This document shows positions 21,437 through 31,954 of a DNA stretch of 64,000 nucleotides, piece by piece; position 1 is the stretch's first letter; each line of letters begins with the position of its first letter. The stretch comes from CALKJU01 sp046349355 (GTDB taxonomy: Bacteria; Pseudomonadota; Alphaproteobacteria; Geminicoccales; Geminicoccaceae), in assembly GCA_046349355.1 (NCBI GenBank), contig JAXMCM010000027.1, positions 1-64,000 of the forward strand. Reading direction: 5' to 3'. The notes below the pieces were generated by a model, which saw only the letters and a program-made list of their open reading frames with translations, searched no databases and was not told the origin of the DNA. The position numbers and the translations under genes are program-made.

Positions 21437-21910
21437 ATGGCAGGCGGGACCCCGCAACAGGAGCCGTTCGAGGCGGTCATCTACCCGAATCCACCGCTCG
21501 GTCCGAAGGGAACGATGGTTCTTTTCGGTGGGGTCGCCGCCGTCAGCTTCGCCATGGGCGCCGCCTTCGTGCAGGCCGGCGCCTGGCCCGTCGCCGGCTT
21601 CTTCGGCCTCGACGTGCTGCTGCTGGTGATCGCCTTCCGGGTGGTCGCCCACCGCAGCCGGCGTCGGGAAGTCATTCGCCTCGACAGCAACGGCCTCAAC
21701 ATCATCAGGGTCTCCGCCAACGGCCGGCAGGCCGGCTGGCGCTTCGAGCCCTACTGGGTCCGCGTCGACATGGACGATCCGCCGAAGCCCGGCAGCCAGC
21801 TGGTGGTGGCGCAGGGCTATCGTCGCCTGCGGATCGGCGAGTTCCTGACTCCGGCCGAACGGGGCGATCTGGCGACAGCGTTGCGTGCAGCCTTGCGCAG
21901 CTATCGATGA
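21437..21910 (+). CDS. DUF2244 integral membrane protein
   Basis: A 157-residue protein of the DUF2244 family, common in alphaproteobacteria and of unknown function. Features: the N-terminal YPNPPLGPKG, two transmembrane helices at about residues 26-70, then a soluble C-terminal part with WRFEPYWVRV and a C-terminal FLTPAERGDLATALRAAL. It is divergent from nth with a 65-base gap, so a promoter should be in 21372-21436. Confidence 0.85.
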   Translation: MAGGTPQQEPFEAVIYPNPPLGPKGTMVLFGGVAAVSFAMGAAFVQAGAWPVAGFFGLDVLLLVIAFRVVAHRSRRREVIRLDSNGLNIIRVSANGRQAGWRFEPYWVRVDMDDPPKPGSQLVVAQGYRRLRIGEFLTPAERGDLATALRAALRSYR

Positions 21911-22065
21911 ATTTTTCGCATCGGTTGCGACAAGCATTTGGATTAGCTTCGCGCGGGAATATTTGCAAAGATCGATTGTCCTTCTCTTGTCAGGTCGGAG
22001 CGTCTTGGTCGTCGTCGGGTTGCTGCGGAGGGGCGCAGATAAGCCGACGGAAAGGATGAACAGCC

Positions 22066-22527
22066 GTGAAGATGGTTGAAGCCATGTCCGTAAGCCCCAG
22101 CGGTCCCCAGAGCGGCAATCTGAGCTTGCCGCTCAGCAAGCTGCGGGGCGTTCCGTTCGCCGTCCGCGCCGCGCTGAAGGCGCGCCGCATCAACAGCTGC
22201 GCCCAGCTGCTCGCCGCCGCTGCGACCGGCGAGAAGCGCCGCCAGCTGGCCATGCAGGCACGGATCGAGGAGGAGCTGCTGCTCACCGTCGTCCGCCGCG
22301 CCGACATGGCCCGGGTCAACGGCATCGGCGCCGTGTTCGGGATGATGCTCGAGGATCTGGGCATCCTGGAAGTGCCCGATCTGGCCGCCGAGGACGCTCA
22401 GGAGTTGCATGCCCGGCTAAGGCAATACAACCAGGAGGAACGGATCGCCCGCCGTTCCCCGACCCCGGAAGAGGTGGTCGACTGGATCTCGCAGGCGCGG
22501 GCGCTGCCGCCGCTGATCACGCCCTGA
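22066..22527 (+). CDS. DUF4332-like small helical protein
   Basis: A 153-residue, mostly helical cytoplasmic protein. Its central part (INSCAQLLAAA through MLEDLGILEVPDLA) has the look of tandem helix-hairpin-helix elements as in DUF4332, which resemble DNA- or RNA-binding HhH units. The C-terminal TPEEVVDWISQARALP is also family-like. The GTG at 22066 has a GGAAAGGA site about nine bases upstream; ATG at 22072 or 22084 is possible. It follows a 155-base A+T-richer gap and converges on dapB. Function unknown. Confidence 0.65.
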   Translation: MKMVEAMSVSPSGPQSGNLSLPLSKLRGVPFAVRAALKARRINSCAQLLAAAATGEKRRQLAMQARIEEELLLTVVRRADMARVNGIGAVFGMMLEDLGILEVPDLAAEDAQELHARLRQYNQEERIARRSPTPEEVVDWISQARALPPLITP

Positions 22528-22543
22528 GCGGCGCGCCCGCGGG

Positions 22544-23341
22544 TCAGCGCAGGCCGAGCACGTCGGCCATCCCGTAGAGCCCGGGCGTGCGTCCGGACAG
22601 CCAGCGCGCCGCCCGCACGGCACCGCGCGCATAGATCACCCGGTCGCTGGCCTTGTGGGTGATCTCGAACCGTTCGCCCTCGCCGGCGAACATCACCGTA
22701 TGGTCGCCGACGACGTCGCCGCCGCGCAGCGTGGCGAAACCGATGCTGCCGCGCCGGCGCGGACCGGTGACGCCGTCGCGGACGCGCACGAAGGCATCGT
22801 CCGGCCCGACCCCACGCCCGGCAGCTGCGGCGCGGCCCAGCGCCAGCGCCGTGCCGGAGGGCGCATCCACCTTGTGCCGGTGGTGCATCTCGACGATCTC
22901 GATGTCGTAATCCTCGTCGAGGGTCGCCGCCACCTGCCGGACGACGCCGAGGAGCAGGTTGACGCCGACGCTCATGTTCGGCGCCCACATGATCGGAATC
23001 CGCTGCGCCAGGGCGCGCAGCTCGGCCTCGCCGTCGGCGCCGAGGCCGGTGGTGCCGATGACGTGGCCGCAGCCGAGCTCGGCGCACAGGCGGGCATGCG
23101 CCAGCGAGGCCTCGGGCGTCGAGAACTCGATGACCGCGCTCGAGCCGGCGATCACGCCGCGCGCATCGTCGGTCGCCACCAGCCCCACCGGCTCGACACC
23201 GGCCAGCACGCCGAGGTCCTGGCCCAGCGCCTCGCTGCCCGGGCGCTCGGTGCCTCCCGACAGCGTCAGGCCGGCGGCCAGCACCTGGCGGATGTTGGTG
23301 CGCCCCATCCGGCCGGCGCAGCCGAGAATGCCGATCCGCAT
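22544..23341 (-). CDS. dapB: 4-hydroxy-tetrahydrodipicolinate reductase
   Basis: A 265-residue enzyme of the lysine/diaminopimelate pathway that reduces HTPA with NAD(P)H. Seen: the dinucleotide-binding GILGCAGRMGR (4-14), GTTGL around 96-100, the catalytic HHRHKVDAPSGTAL (153-166) with the proton-donating His and Lys, and a C-terminal LYGMADVLGL. The start is at 23341, directly before MRIGILGCAGRMG, with a GAGGGA site. It is divergent from the nicotinamidase-like gene, whose start lies about 110 bases away. Confidence 0.95.
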   Translation of the reverse strand: MRIGILGCAGRMGRTNIRQVLAAGLTLSGGTERPGSEALGQDLGVLAGVEPVGLVATDDARGVIAGSSAVIEFSTPEASLAHARLCAELGCGHVIGTTGLGADGEAELRALAQRIPIMWAPNMSVGVNLLLGVVRQVAATLDEDYDIEIVEMHHRHKVDAPSGTALALGRAAAAGRGVGPDDAFVRVRDGVTGPRRRGSIGFATLRGGDVVGDHTVMFAGEGERFEITHKASDRVIYARGAVRAARWLSGRTPGLYGMADVLGLR

Positions 23342-23449
23342 CGTCCCTCGCTCCCTCGTCGCCCCCGTTGCGGCGGCCGGGCAGCTATTGCGCCAGCCCG
23401 GGGCCAGCCGCAATGTCCGGTGCAGACGTCGCAGTCGGGAGCATGCGCA

Positions 23450-24205
23450 ATGTCGAAGGCGGCCCAGCTGGTGCAGCTGCTGCGCGAGGAGATGCCGATC
23501 AGCCTCGCCCCCTATCGCCTGCCGAAGGCCGAGATCGGGCTGGTCATCGTCGACATCGTCAACGGCTTCGCCACGGTCGGCGCCGGCAACCTCGCCCCGC
23601 AGGTGCCCAACGACCAGATCACCCGGATGATCGACGTCGCCAACCGGCTGGCCCGGCGCTTCTCGGAACGGCGCTGGCCGATCCTCGCCTTCCTCGACAC
23701 CCACGAGCCCGGCAAGCCGGAGCCTCCCTATCCGCCGCACTGCGAGCGCGGCACGGGCGAGGAGAACTTCGTCCCGGCGCTCGAGTGGCTCGACCACGAT
23801 CCGCATGCGACGCTGATCCGCAAGGACTGCATCAACGACTATGTCGGCGCCGCCGAGTGGTCGCCGGCGCGCGGCCAGCACGGCGTCACCCACAACCGCT
23901 GCGTCGACTGGATCAACGGCCACCGCCTGCACACGGTGATCGCCGTGGGCATCTGCACCGAGATCTGCGTGGCCGATTTCTGCGGTACCCTGCTCTCCGC
24001 CCGCAATCACGGGCTGATGCCGACGCTCAAGGACGTGGTGGTCCTGGAACCGGGATGCGCCACCTACGATTTGCCCATGGAGACGGTCCGCGCCCTGGGC
24101 CTGCCGGAGACGGCGGCGCATCCGCAGGCTGCCGCCCATCACATCGGGCTCTACACGTTGGCCGCGCGCGGGGCCGTTCTCGCGACGGAGATCGAGGGAC
24201 TGTGA
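23450..24205 (+). CDS. Nicotinamidase-like cysteine hydrolase
   Basis: A 251-residue isochorismatase-superfamily amidase. The catalytic triad is visible as Asp35 (VIVDIVNGF), Lys125 (LIRKDCIN) and Cys173 (GICTEICV). Metal-binding residues typical of nicotinamidases are in FLDTHEPGKPEPPYPPHC (Asp83, His85, His98). The EPPYPPHC stretch with GTGEE matches plant-type and some bacterial nicotinamidases, which deamidate nicotinamide to nicotinate for NAD salvage. A GGGAG site precedes ATG 23450. The stop codon directly abuts the ATG of the type III polyketide synthase gene, so the two are surely co-transcribed, which is unexpected for a nicotinamidase. Confidence 0.82.
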   Translation: MSKAAQLVQLLREEMPISLAPYRLPKAEIGLVIVDIVNGFATVGAGNLAPQVPNDQITRMIDVANRLARRFSERRWPILAFLDTHEPGKPEPPYPPHCERGTGEENFVPALEWLDHDPHATLIRKDCINDYVGAAEWSPARGQHGVTHNRCVDWINGHRLHTVIAVGICTEICVADFCGTLLSARNHGLMPTLKDVVVLEPGCATYDLPMETVRALGLPETAAHPQAAAHHIGLYTLAARGAVLATEIEGL

Positions 24206-25252
24206 ATGAGCGCAGCGCCGGCGCGGCTGCTGGGCGTCGCGACGGCGCTGCCACCCCACCGTTTCAGCCAGGCCGAGGCCCGGGCCGCCGCCGCGGCGGT
24301 GTTCGCCGACGCCTTTCCCGACATCGACCGGCTGTTGCCGCTCTACGAGAATAGCGGCATCGGCTTCCGCAACTCGGCCCGGCCGCTCGCCTGGCATGCC
24401 AGCGGGCACGGCTTCGCCGAGCGCAACCGCGTTTTCCTCGAGACCGCCGAGACCCTGCTGTCCGACTGCGCGCTCCGGGCGATCGCGCAGGCCGGCCTGG
24501 CTGTCGCCGACATCGATGCGGTGGTGGCGGTCTGCTCGACCGGGATCGCCACGCCCGGCCTCGATGCCATCGTCGCCGAGCGGATCGGCCTGCGGCCGGA
24601 CGTCGTCCGCACGCCCATCTTCGGCCTCGGCTGCGGCGGCGGCGTCATGGGTGTCTCGCGCGCCGCGGCGCTGGCCCGCGCCGAGCCCGGCTCGCGGGTC
24701 CTGCTGCTCGTCGTCGAGCTCTGCACCCTGGCGCTGCGGCTGACCGACCGCAGCAAGGCCAACCTGGTCGCCTGCGCCCTCTTCGGCGACGGCGCCGGTG
24801 CGGTCGTCCTCTCGACCGAAGGCGACGGCCCGGCGGTCGTCGCCAGCGGCGAGCACCGCTGGCCGAACTCGCTCGACGTGATGGGCTGGACGATCCAGGA
24901 CGACGGCCTCGGCGTGTTGTTCTCGGTCCGCGTGCCGGAGGTCGTCAGGCGGCACATGCGCGGGGCCACCGACACCTTTCTCGAGCGCGCCGGACGGCGC
25001 CGCGCCGCCATCGACGGCTGGATCTGCCATCCCGGCGGCGCCAAGGTCGTCTCCGGTCTCGAGGAGGCGCTGGAGCTGGGGCCCGAGGCCACGGCCCTGT
25101 CCCGCCAGGTGCTACACGACTGCGGCAACATGTCGGCCGCCAGCGTCCTGTTCGTGCTCGAGCGGACGCTGGCCCGACCGGACTGGACGCAGGGCCTGAT
25201 GCTGGCGATGGGCCCGGGCTTCTCGGCCGGCTTCGCGCTGCTGGAGCGGTGA
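24206..25252 (+). CDS. Type III polyketide synthase
   Basis: A 348-residue chalcone-synthase-fold enzyme that would condense an acyl-CoA starter with malonyl-CoA units to give pyrones, resorcinols or phloroglucinols. The catalytic triad is complete: Cys143 in FGLGCGGGVMGV, His275 in WICHPGGAK, and Asn308 in HDCGNMSAASVLF. Length is normal for bacterial type III synthases. Its start follows the nicotinamidase-like stop without a gap, and its stop overlaps the GTG of the ICMT-like methyltransferase by GTGA. The synthase-methyltransferase pairing matches the B. subtilis BpsA-BpsB arrangement, which makes methylated alkylpyrones, so a methylated long-chain pyrone or resorcinol is the best guess. 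Confidence 0.9.
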   Translation: MSAAPARLLGVATALPPHRFSQAEARAAAAAVFADAFPDIDRLLPLYENSGIGFRNSARPLAWHASGHGFAERNRVFLETAETLLSDCALRAIAQAGLAVADIDAVVAVCSTGIATPGLDAIVAERIGLRPDVVRTPIFGLGCGGGVMGVSRAAALARAEPGSRVLLLVVELCTLALRLTDRSKANLVACALFGDGAGAVVLSTEGDGPAVVASGEHRWPNSLDVMGWTIQDDGLGVLFSVRVPEVVRRHMRGATDTFLERAGRRRAAIDGWICHPGGAKVVSGLEEALELGPEATALSRQVLHDCGNMSAASVLFVLERTLARPDWTQGLMLAMGPGFSAGFALLER

Positions 25253-25758
25253 GCCCGGTCCTCGCCGTCACGCTGCTGGTGGCCCTGCAGCGCCTCTCGG
25301 AGCTCGCGATCGCCCGCCGCAACACGGCGCGGCTGCTGGCCCGCGGCGCGGTCGAGCATGGCGCCGGGCACTATCCGCTGATCGTGCTGCTGCACCTCGC
25401 CTGGCTGGCGAGCCTGCCGCTGGTCGTGCCGGCCGACCGCTGGCCGGACCCGTGGCTCCTCGGCGCCTACCTGCTGCTGCAGCCGCTGCGCTACTGGTGC
25501 ATCGCCAGCCTCGACGGCTACTGGACGACGCGGGTGGTGGTCCTGCCTGGCAGCCGGCCGGTCGCCCGCGGCCCGTATCGCTGGCTGAACCACCCGAACT
25601 ACCTGGTGGTTGCGGCCGAGATCGCGCTGCTGCCGCTGGCCTTCGGGGCGTGGGCGCCGGCGCTGCTGTTCTCGGTCCTCAACGCCGCCCTGCTGCTGGG
25701 CGTGCGGATCCCCTGCGAGCGGCGCGCCCGGGCCGGCCTCGCCGGCCGGCCCGGGTAG
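25249..25758 (+). CDS. Isoprenylcysteine carboxyl methyltransferase-like membrane methyltransferase
   Basis: A 169-residue integral membrane protein with about four hydrophobic segments. It carries the ICMT/phospholipid-methyltransferase signature GPYRWLNHPNYLVVAAEI near residues 107-124, followed by an acidic-basic CERRARAG end. In operons with type III polyketide synthases (BpsB in Bacillus) this family O-methylates alkylpyrone products. The GTG start overlaps the synthase stop. Its own stop is five bases from the end of the convergent acs gene. Confidence 0.85.
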   Translation: MSPVLAVTLLVALQRLSELAIARRNTARLLARGAVEHGAGHYPLIVLLHLAWLASLPLVVPADRWPDPWLLGAYLLLQPLRYWCIASLDGYWTTRVVVLPGSRPVARGPYRWLNHPNYLVVAAEIALLPLAFGAWAPALLFSVLNAALLLGVRIPCERRARAGLAGRPG

Positions 25759-25763
25759 CGCGA

Positions 25764-27695
<1,932 letters not shown>

Positions 27696-28012
27696 GGCTA
27701 CCTCCCGCAATGGCCGCAAGCCGGGCCCGCCGCCGGCTCCCCCGCCGTTGTCGCGGAACAACCACGATCCGGCCGCGGACCTCAAGAGTGCGGGGACTTT
27801 TTGCCGCAAAGCGGCGACCGCGCACCCGGTCGCAGCGCCGTTGTCCCCAGCTGATCCACAGGCCTGGGAATTTTCCCCAGCTTACCAACAGATTGTGGGT
27901 AAAGTCGGCGGCGGGCCACGATTTTGCCGCGCCGCTGCCTTCGAAACGTCATGATCGGGGAGCGTGTAACCGGCAAGTCGCCGGCCAGGCCGCCGCAACA
28001 AGTTGCCGAAGA
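27696..28012. other. 317-base intergenic region upstream of acs with DnaA-box-like repeats
   Basis: No convincing gene lies here. In the middle, five 9-mers resembling the DnaA box TTATCCACA cluster within about 60 bases: TTGTCCCCA (27841), TGATCCACA (27852, one mismatch), TTTTCCCCA (27871), TTACCAACA (27882) and, on the other strand, TTACCCACA (27894-27902, one mismatch). The region must also hold the acs promoter and the end of the tesA transcript. I see no AT-rich unwinding element or origin-flanking genes. Confidence 0.5.
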
Positions 28013-28666
28013 TTAACTCGCCGGCCCATTGCCCGTCGATTTCAGCCAGTCCAGCACGGCCGGCGCCATCCGCTCGACGATCACGCCGATCCCCTCGGCA
28101 GTCGGATGGATACCATCGTCCAGGTTGAGATCCCGGACCCCCGCGACACCTTCCAGGAAAAATGGATAAAGCGGAATGTCGTGCGCGTCGGCGACATCGT
28201 CATAGGCCGCGGCGAACTCTTCCGCGTACGCCTTGCCGAGATTCGGCGGGGCGAGCATGCCCGCCAGCAGCACGTGCACGCCGGCCGCCTGGGCCTGGGT
28301 GACGATCGCGTCCAGGTTGGACTTCAGCTGCGCCGGCGGTTGCGCGCGGAGCGCATCGTTGGCGCCGAGCTCGACGATGAGGTGAGTCGGCTGGTCGGCG
28401 AGCACCCAGTCGAGCCTGGCCAGCCCGCCGCTCGAGGTATCGCCGGAAACCCCGGCATCGAGCACCTCGCAGCCGACCTTCTCCTGCTCCAGGCGCCGCT
28501 GCAGCTGGTAGGGAAAGCCCTCGCCGGTGCCGAGCCCGTAGCCGGCGGTCAGCGAATCGCCGAGCACCGCGATCCGGCACGGCGCCGCCTCGGCCGCCGC
28601 GGTCATCGCCGCCATGACCAGAGCCGCCTTGAGCACGAGGGACCATCGAACCATGTTCTGCAGCAT
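28013..28666 (-). CDS. tesA: Periplasmic arylesterase/acyl-CoA thioesterase I (SGNH hydrolase)
   Basis: A 217-residue SGNH/GDSL hydrolase with a signal peptide (cleavage likely after AAAEA), so it should act in the periplasm like TesA/lysophospholipase L1. The blocks are complete: GDSLTAGYGLG with Ser38, the Gly block around residue 80, GAND (101-104), and DDGIHPT (183-189) with catalytic Asp and His. It is divergent from the YbbA-type ATPase gene with only 30 bases between starts, the same arrangement as tesA-ybbA-ybbP in E. coli. ATG at 28654 is an alternative start. Confidence 0.9.
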   Translation of the reverse strand: MLQNMVRWSLVLKAALVMAAMTAAAEAAPCRIAVLGDSLTAGYGLGTGEGFPYQLQRRLEQEKVGCEVLDAGVSGDTSSGGLARLDWVLADQPTHLIVELGANDALRAQPPAQLKSNLDAIVTQAQAAGVHVLLAGMLAPPNLGKAYAEEFAAAYDDVADAHDIPLYPFFLEGVAGVRDLNLDDGIHPTAEGIGVIVERMAPAVLDWLKSTGNGPAS

Positions 28667-28696
28667 GCCTTCATCCGCTGACGTGCAGGACGACGT

Positions 28697-29386
28697 ATGA
28701 TCCGCATCTCCGACGTCCACCTGACGCTCAACAGCGATGCGGGTCCGGTCCAGATCCTGAAGGGTATCGATCTCGAGGTCGCCGCCGGCGAGGCCGTCAG
28801 CGTGGTCGGTCCGTCCGGCTCCGGCAAGTCCAGCCTGCTGGCGCTGGTCGGCGGCATCGAGCGGCCGACGCGGGGCAGCATCGCCATCGACGGCGTCGAC
28901 CTCGCCGGGCTGAACGAGGACGGCCTCGCCGTGTTCCGCCGCGAGCGGATCGGCATCCTCTTCCAGAGCTTCCACCTGCTGCCGACGATGACCGCGATCG
29001 AGAACGTGGCGCTGCCGCTCGAGCTCGCCGGTGTCGACCATGCCTTCGGCCGCGCCCGCGAGCGGCTTGCCGAGGTCGGCCTGGAGCGCCGGCAGGGCCA
29101 CTATCCGACGCAGCTGTCCGGCGGCGAGCAGCAGCGCGTGGCGCTGGCCCGCGCCCTGGTCAACGAGCCGCGCCTGCTGCTGGCCGACGAGCCGACCGGC
29201 AACCTCGATGCCGACACCGGCCACGAGATCATGGACCTGATCTTCGCCCTGCAGCAGGCCCGCGGTGCCACGCTGTTCCTGATCACCCACGACGCCCGCC
29301 TCGCCGAGCGCTGCGAGCGCCGGGTCCGGATGGAGGGCGGCCGGCTCCAGGAGCCGGCGCGGCAGCCGCGGCTGGTGCCGGCCTGA
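28697..29386 (+). CDS. YbbA/LolD-type ABC ATPase
   Basis: A 229-residue ABC ATPase of the MacB/LolD/YbbA group. Motifs are intact: Walker A GPSGSGKSS (38-46), the group-typical LFQSFHLLPTMTAIENV, signature LSGGEQQRVALARAL, Walker B LLLADEPTGNLD and H-loop LFLITHD. Its stop overlaps the permease start (TGATG), and tesA is divergent beside it, so it is the YbbA-type partner. The substrate of YbbAP systems is not firmly known; lipid or hydrophobic-compound extrusion is suspected for the family. Confidence 0.92.
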   Translation: MIRISDVHLTLNSDAGPVQILKGIDLEVAAGEAVSVVGPSGSGKSSLLALVGGIERPTRGSIAIDGVDLAGLNEDGLAVFRRERIGILFQSFHLLPTMTAIENVALPLELAGVDHAFGRARERLAEVGLERRQGHYPTQLSGGEQQRVALARALVNEPRLLLADEPTGNLDADTGHEIMDLIFALQQARGATLFLITHDARLAERCERRVRMEGGRLQEPARQPRLVPA

Positions 29387-31896
29387 TGGACGGCGCCGCC
29401 GCCTGGCGCATCGCCCGCCGCGACCTGCGCGGCGGCATGCGCGGCCTGATCGTGTTCCTCGTCAGCCTCGCTCTGGGCGTCGCCGCCATCGTCGCTGTCG
29501 GCTCGCTGAACGAGGGCGTGCGGCGCGCCGTCGAGCGCGACGCCACGGCGCTGCTGGGCGGCGACATCGCCGTCGAGGTCGCCAACCTGCCGCTGCCGCA
29601 GGACGAGGTCGACGCGCTGCTGACCAACGCCGAGCGGCGCAGCTTCACCACCCGGACGAGCACCCTCGTCGGGACCGGCGAGGGACGGCACGTCGCGGTC
29701 TCGCTGAAGGCCGTCGACGGCGCCTATCCGTTGTTCGGCGCTGTCCTGCTCGACCCGCCGCTGCCGCTGGCGGACGCCCTGGCCGGCAACGGCGCGGTCG
29801 CCGAGGCCGGCCTGTTCTCCCGCCTGCGCCTCAAGGTCGGCGACCGGGTCCAGCTCGGCGCGATCGAGGTCGAGCTGCGCGCCGTGATGGTGAGCGAGCC
29901 GGACCGGCTCGGCGGCTTCATGACGCTCGGGCCGCGCATGCTCGTTTCCGAGGCGACGCTCGACGCGGCGCAGATCCTGCAGCCCGGGGCGCTCGCCGAG
30001 TTCACCTGGCGCGCCGACCTCCCGGCCGGCCTGTCGCCCGGTGCCGAGGTCGCCCGCCTGCGCGACACCTTCCCCGATGCCCGCTGGCGGGCCCGCTCGG
30101 TCGAGGAGGTGCAGCCACAGGTCGCCCGCTTCACCGACCGGCTCGCCACCTACCTGACGCTGGCCGGGCTGACCGCCCTGCTCACCGGCGGCGTCGGCAT
30201 CGGCCTCGCCATCGACGGCTACCTGCGCGCCCGGCACGGCGCCATCGCCACCATGAAGTGCCTGGGCGCCACCAGCGGCCAGGTGTTCCAGGTCTACCTG
30301 CTGCAGGTTGCCATCCTGGCCCTGACCGGCATCGGCATCGGCGTGGCCCTGGGCCAGCTGCTGCCGCTGGCGACCTGGCTGATCCCGGCCGGCGTGCTGC
30401 CGGTGCTGCCGCAGTACGGCTTCTACCTGTGGCCGATCCTGCTGGCGGCCGCGGCCGGCCTGCTCACCGCCCTCGTCTTCGCGGTGTGGCCGCTGGCCAT
30501 GGCGCGCCGGATCCCGCCGGCGCGGCTGTTCCGCTCGATCGTCGCGCCGTCGGAGCGGCTGCCGGAGACCCGCTTCCTCGTGGTCATCGGCGTCGCCGTC
30601 GTGGCGCTGGTCACGCTGGCGATCGCCTCCTCGCCGCGGCCGGAGCTGGCCGGCTGGTTCGTCGGCGTCGCCGGCGCCTCGGCCCTCGTCCTCGCCCTTA
30701 CCGCGAAGCTCCTGCTGCGCGGCATCGCCCGCCTGGCGCGGCGCCTGCCGGGCCGCCTGCGCCTGCCGCTCGCCAACGTCTACCGGCCGGGCTCGGGTGC
30801 GGTGTCGGTGATGATCGCCATCGGCGCCGGCCTTGCGGTGCTGACCACCGTCGGCCTGCTGCAGGCCAACCTCGCCCGCGAGATCGAGGCCGGCGTCTCG
30901 ACGCGGGCCCCCAGTCTCGTCTTCATCGACATCCAGCCGCCGCAGCTGGAGGCCTTCCGCAACACCGTGGCGCAGACGCCGGGGGCGGAGATCCTCCAGG
31001 AAGCGCCGGTGCTGCGGGCGCGCGTCGTGCGGATTTCCGGCGTCCCGGTCGACCAGGCCAATGTCGGCGAGCGCGCCCAGTGGACCCTGCGCCGCGACCG
31101 CGGCCTCAGCTTCCGCGCCGACATGCCGCCCGGCACCGAGCTCGTCGCCGGCGAATGGTGGCCGGCCGACTACAGCGGCCCGCCGCTCGTCTCGGTCGAG
31201 GACGACGTGGCGCTGGGCTACGGCGTCGGCGTCGGCGACACCCTGGCCTTCAACATCCTCGGCCGCACCGTCGAGGCGCGGATCGCCAACCTGCGCAAGG
31301 AGATCGACTGGTCGAGCGGCCGGATGGACTTCGTCTTCCTGCTCAGCCCCGGCGTGATCGAGAAGGCGCCGCACACGCTGGTGGCCACCGTCGAGGCCCC
31401 GCCGGGGACGGCGCCGCAGATGGTCGACGCGATGGCCGAGGCGCTGCCCAACGTGACGCCGATCGAGGTCGGCGAGGTGGCCCGGCAGATCGAGGACGTG
31501 CTCGGCAAGATCTCGCTGGCGATCCGCAGCGTCGCCGCCGTCACCCTGGTCAGCGGCGCCCTGGTGCTGGCCGGCGCGGTCGGCGCGGCGCGGCGCCGCC
31601 ATCGCTACCAGTCCGTCATCCTCAAGGTCCTGGGTGCCACCCGCGGCGACGTCGTCCGCGCCTTCCTGGTCGAGTACCTGGTCCTCTGCCTCGCCGCCGC
31701 CGCCGTCGGCGTGGTCATCGGCATCGCCGCGGCCGCCGGCATCGTCACCTGGGGCTTCAAGGGCAGCTTCGTGCTGGCGCCGGGTGCGGTGCTGGTGACG
31801 GTGGCGCTGGCCCTCGTCCTTGCGCTCGCCGCCGGCGTCGCCAGCCTGTGGCGCACGCTGGGCCAGTCGGCGGCGGCCGCCCTGCGCATGGGCTGA
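29386..31896 (+). CDS. YbbP-type ABC permease (FtsX/MacB superfamily)
   Basis: An 836-residue permease with the duplicated FtsX-domain layout: an N-terminal helix (VFLVSLALGVAAIVAVGSL), a large periplasmic domain, three helices around residues 250-370, two further helices near 400-450, a second periplasmic domain, and three C-terminal helices (from about 705). The repeats carry the typical HGAIATMKCLGATSGQVF and RHRYQSVILKVLGATRGDVV coupling segments. Length and layout match YbbP of E. coli. It forms a transporter with the ATPase encoded just upstream. Confidence 0.92.
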   Translation: MDGAAAWRIARRDLRGGMRGLIVFLVSLALGVAAIVAVGSLNEGVRRAVERDATALLGGDIAVEVANLPLPQDEVDALLTNAERRSFTTRTSTLVGTGEGRHVAVSLKAVDGAYPLFGAVLLDPPLPLADALAGNGAVAEAGLFSRLRLKVGDRVQLGAIEVELRAVMVSEPDRLGGFMTLGPRMLVSEATLDAAQILQPGALAEFTWRADLPAGLSPGAEVARLRDTFPDARWRARSVEEVQPQVARFTDRLATYLTLAGLTALLTGGVGIGLAIDGYLRARHGAIATMKCLGATSGQVFQVYLLQVAILALTGIGIGVALGQLLPLATWLIPAGVLPVLPQYGFYLWPILLAAAAGLLTALVFAVWPLAMARRIPPARLFRSIVAPSERLPETRFLVVIGVAVVALVTLAIASSPRPELAGWFVGVAGASALVLALTAKLLLRGIARLARRLPGRLRLPLANVYRPGSGAVSVMIAIGAGLAVLTTVGLLQANLAREIEAGVSTRAPSLVFIDIQPPQLEAFRNTVAQTPGAEILQEAPVLRARVVRISGVPVDQANVGERAQWTLRRDRGLSFRADMPPGTELVAGEWWPADYSGPPLVSVEDDVALGYGVGVGDTLAFNILGRTVEARIANLRKEIDWSSGRMDFVFLLSPGVIEKAPHTLVATVEAPPGTAPQMVDAMAEALPNVTPIEVGEVARQIEDVLGKISLAIRSVAAVTLVSGALVLAGAVGAARRRHRYQSVILKVLGATRGDVVRAFLVEYLVLCLAAAAVGVVIGIAAAAGIVTWGFKGSFVLAPGAVLVTVALALVLALAAGVASLWRTLGQSAAAALRMG

Positions 31897-31954
31897 CATC
31901 ACGGTGCGGCGATCGGGCTGCCGCGGGCCGGCGACGGTCTGCTAGAAGGCGGGC

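Noticed and set aside
22544..25030. A minus-strand frame reading through dapB as an 828-residue protein
   Set aside because: Only the last 265 residues are a real protein; the extension runs antisense to the nicotinamidase and polyketide synthase genes.
27841..27902. Chromosomal replication origin
   Set aside because: DnaA-like boxes are present, but there is no AT-rich unwinding region and no dnaA, dnaN, hemE or parAB neighbours. Kept as a lower-level finding only.
29101..31902. A 933-codon minus-strand frame opposite the YbbP-type permease
   Set aside because: It is the complement of a clear permease gene; the translation has Ala/Gly/Asp/Glu bias and no domain.
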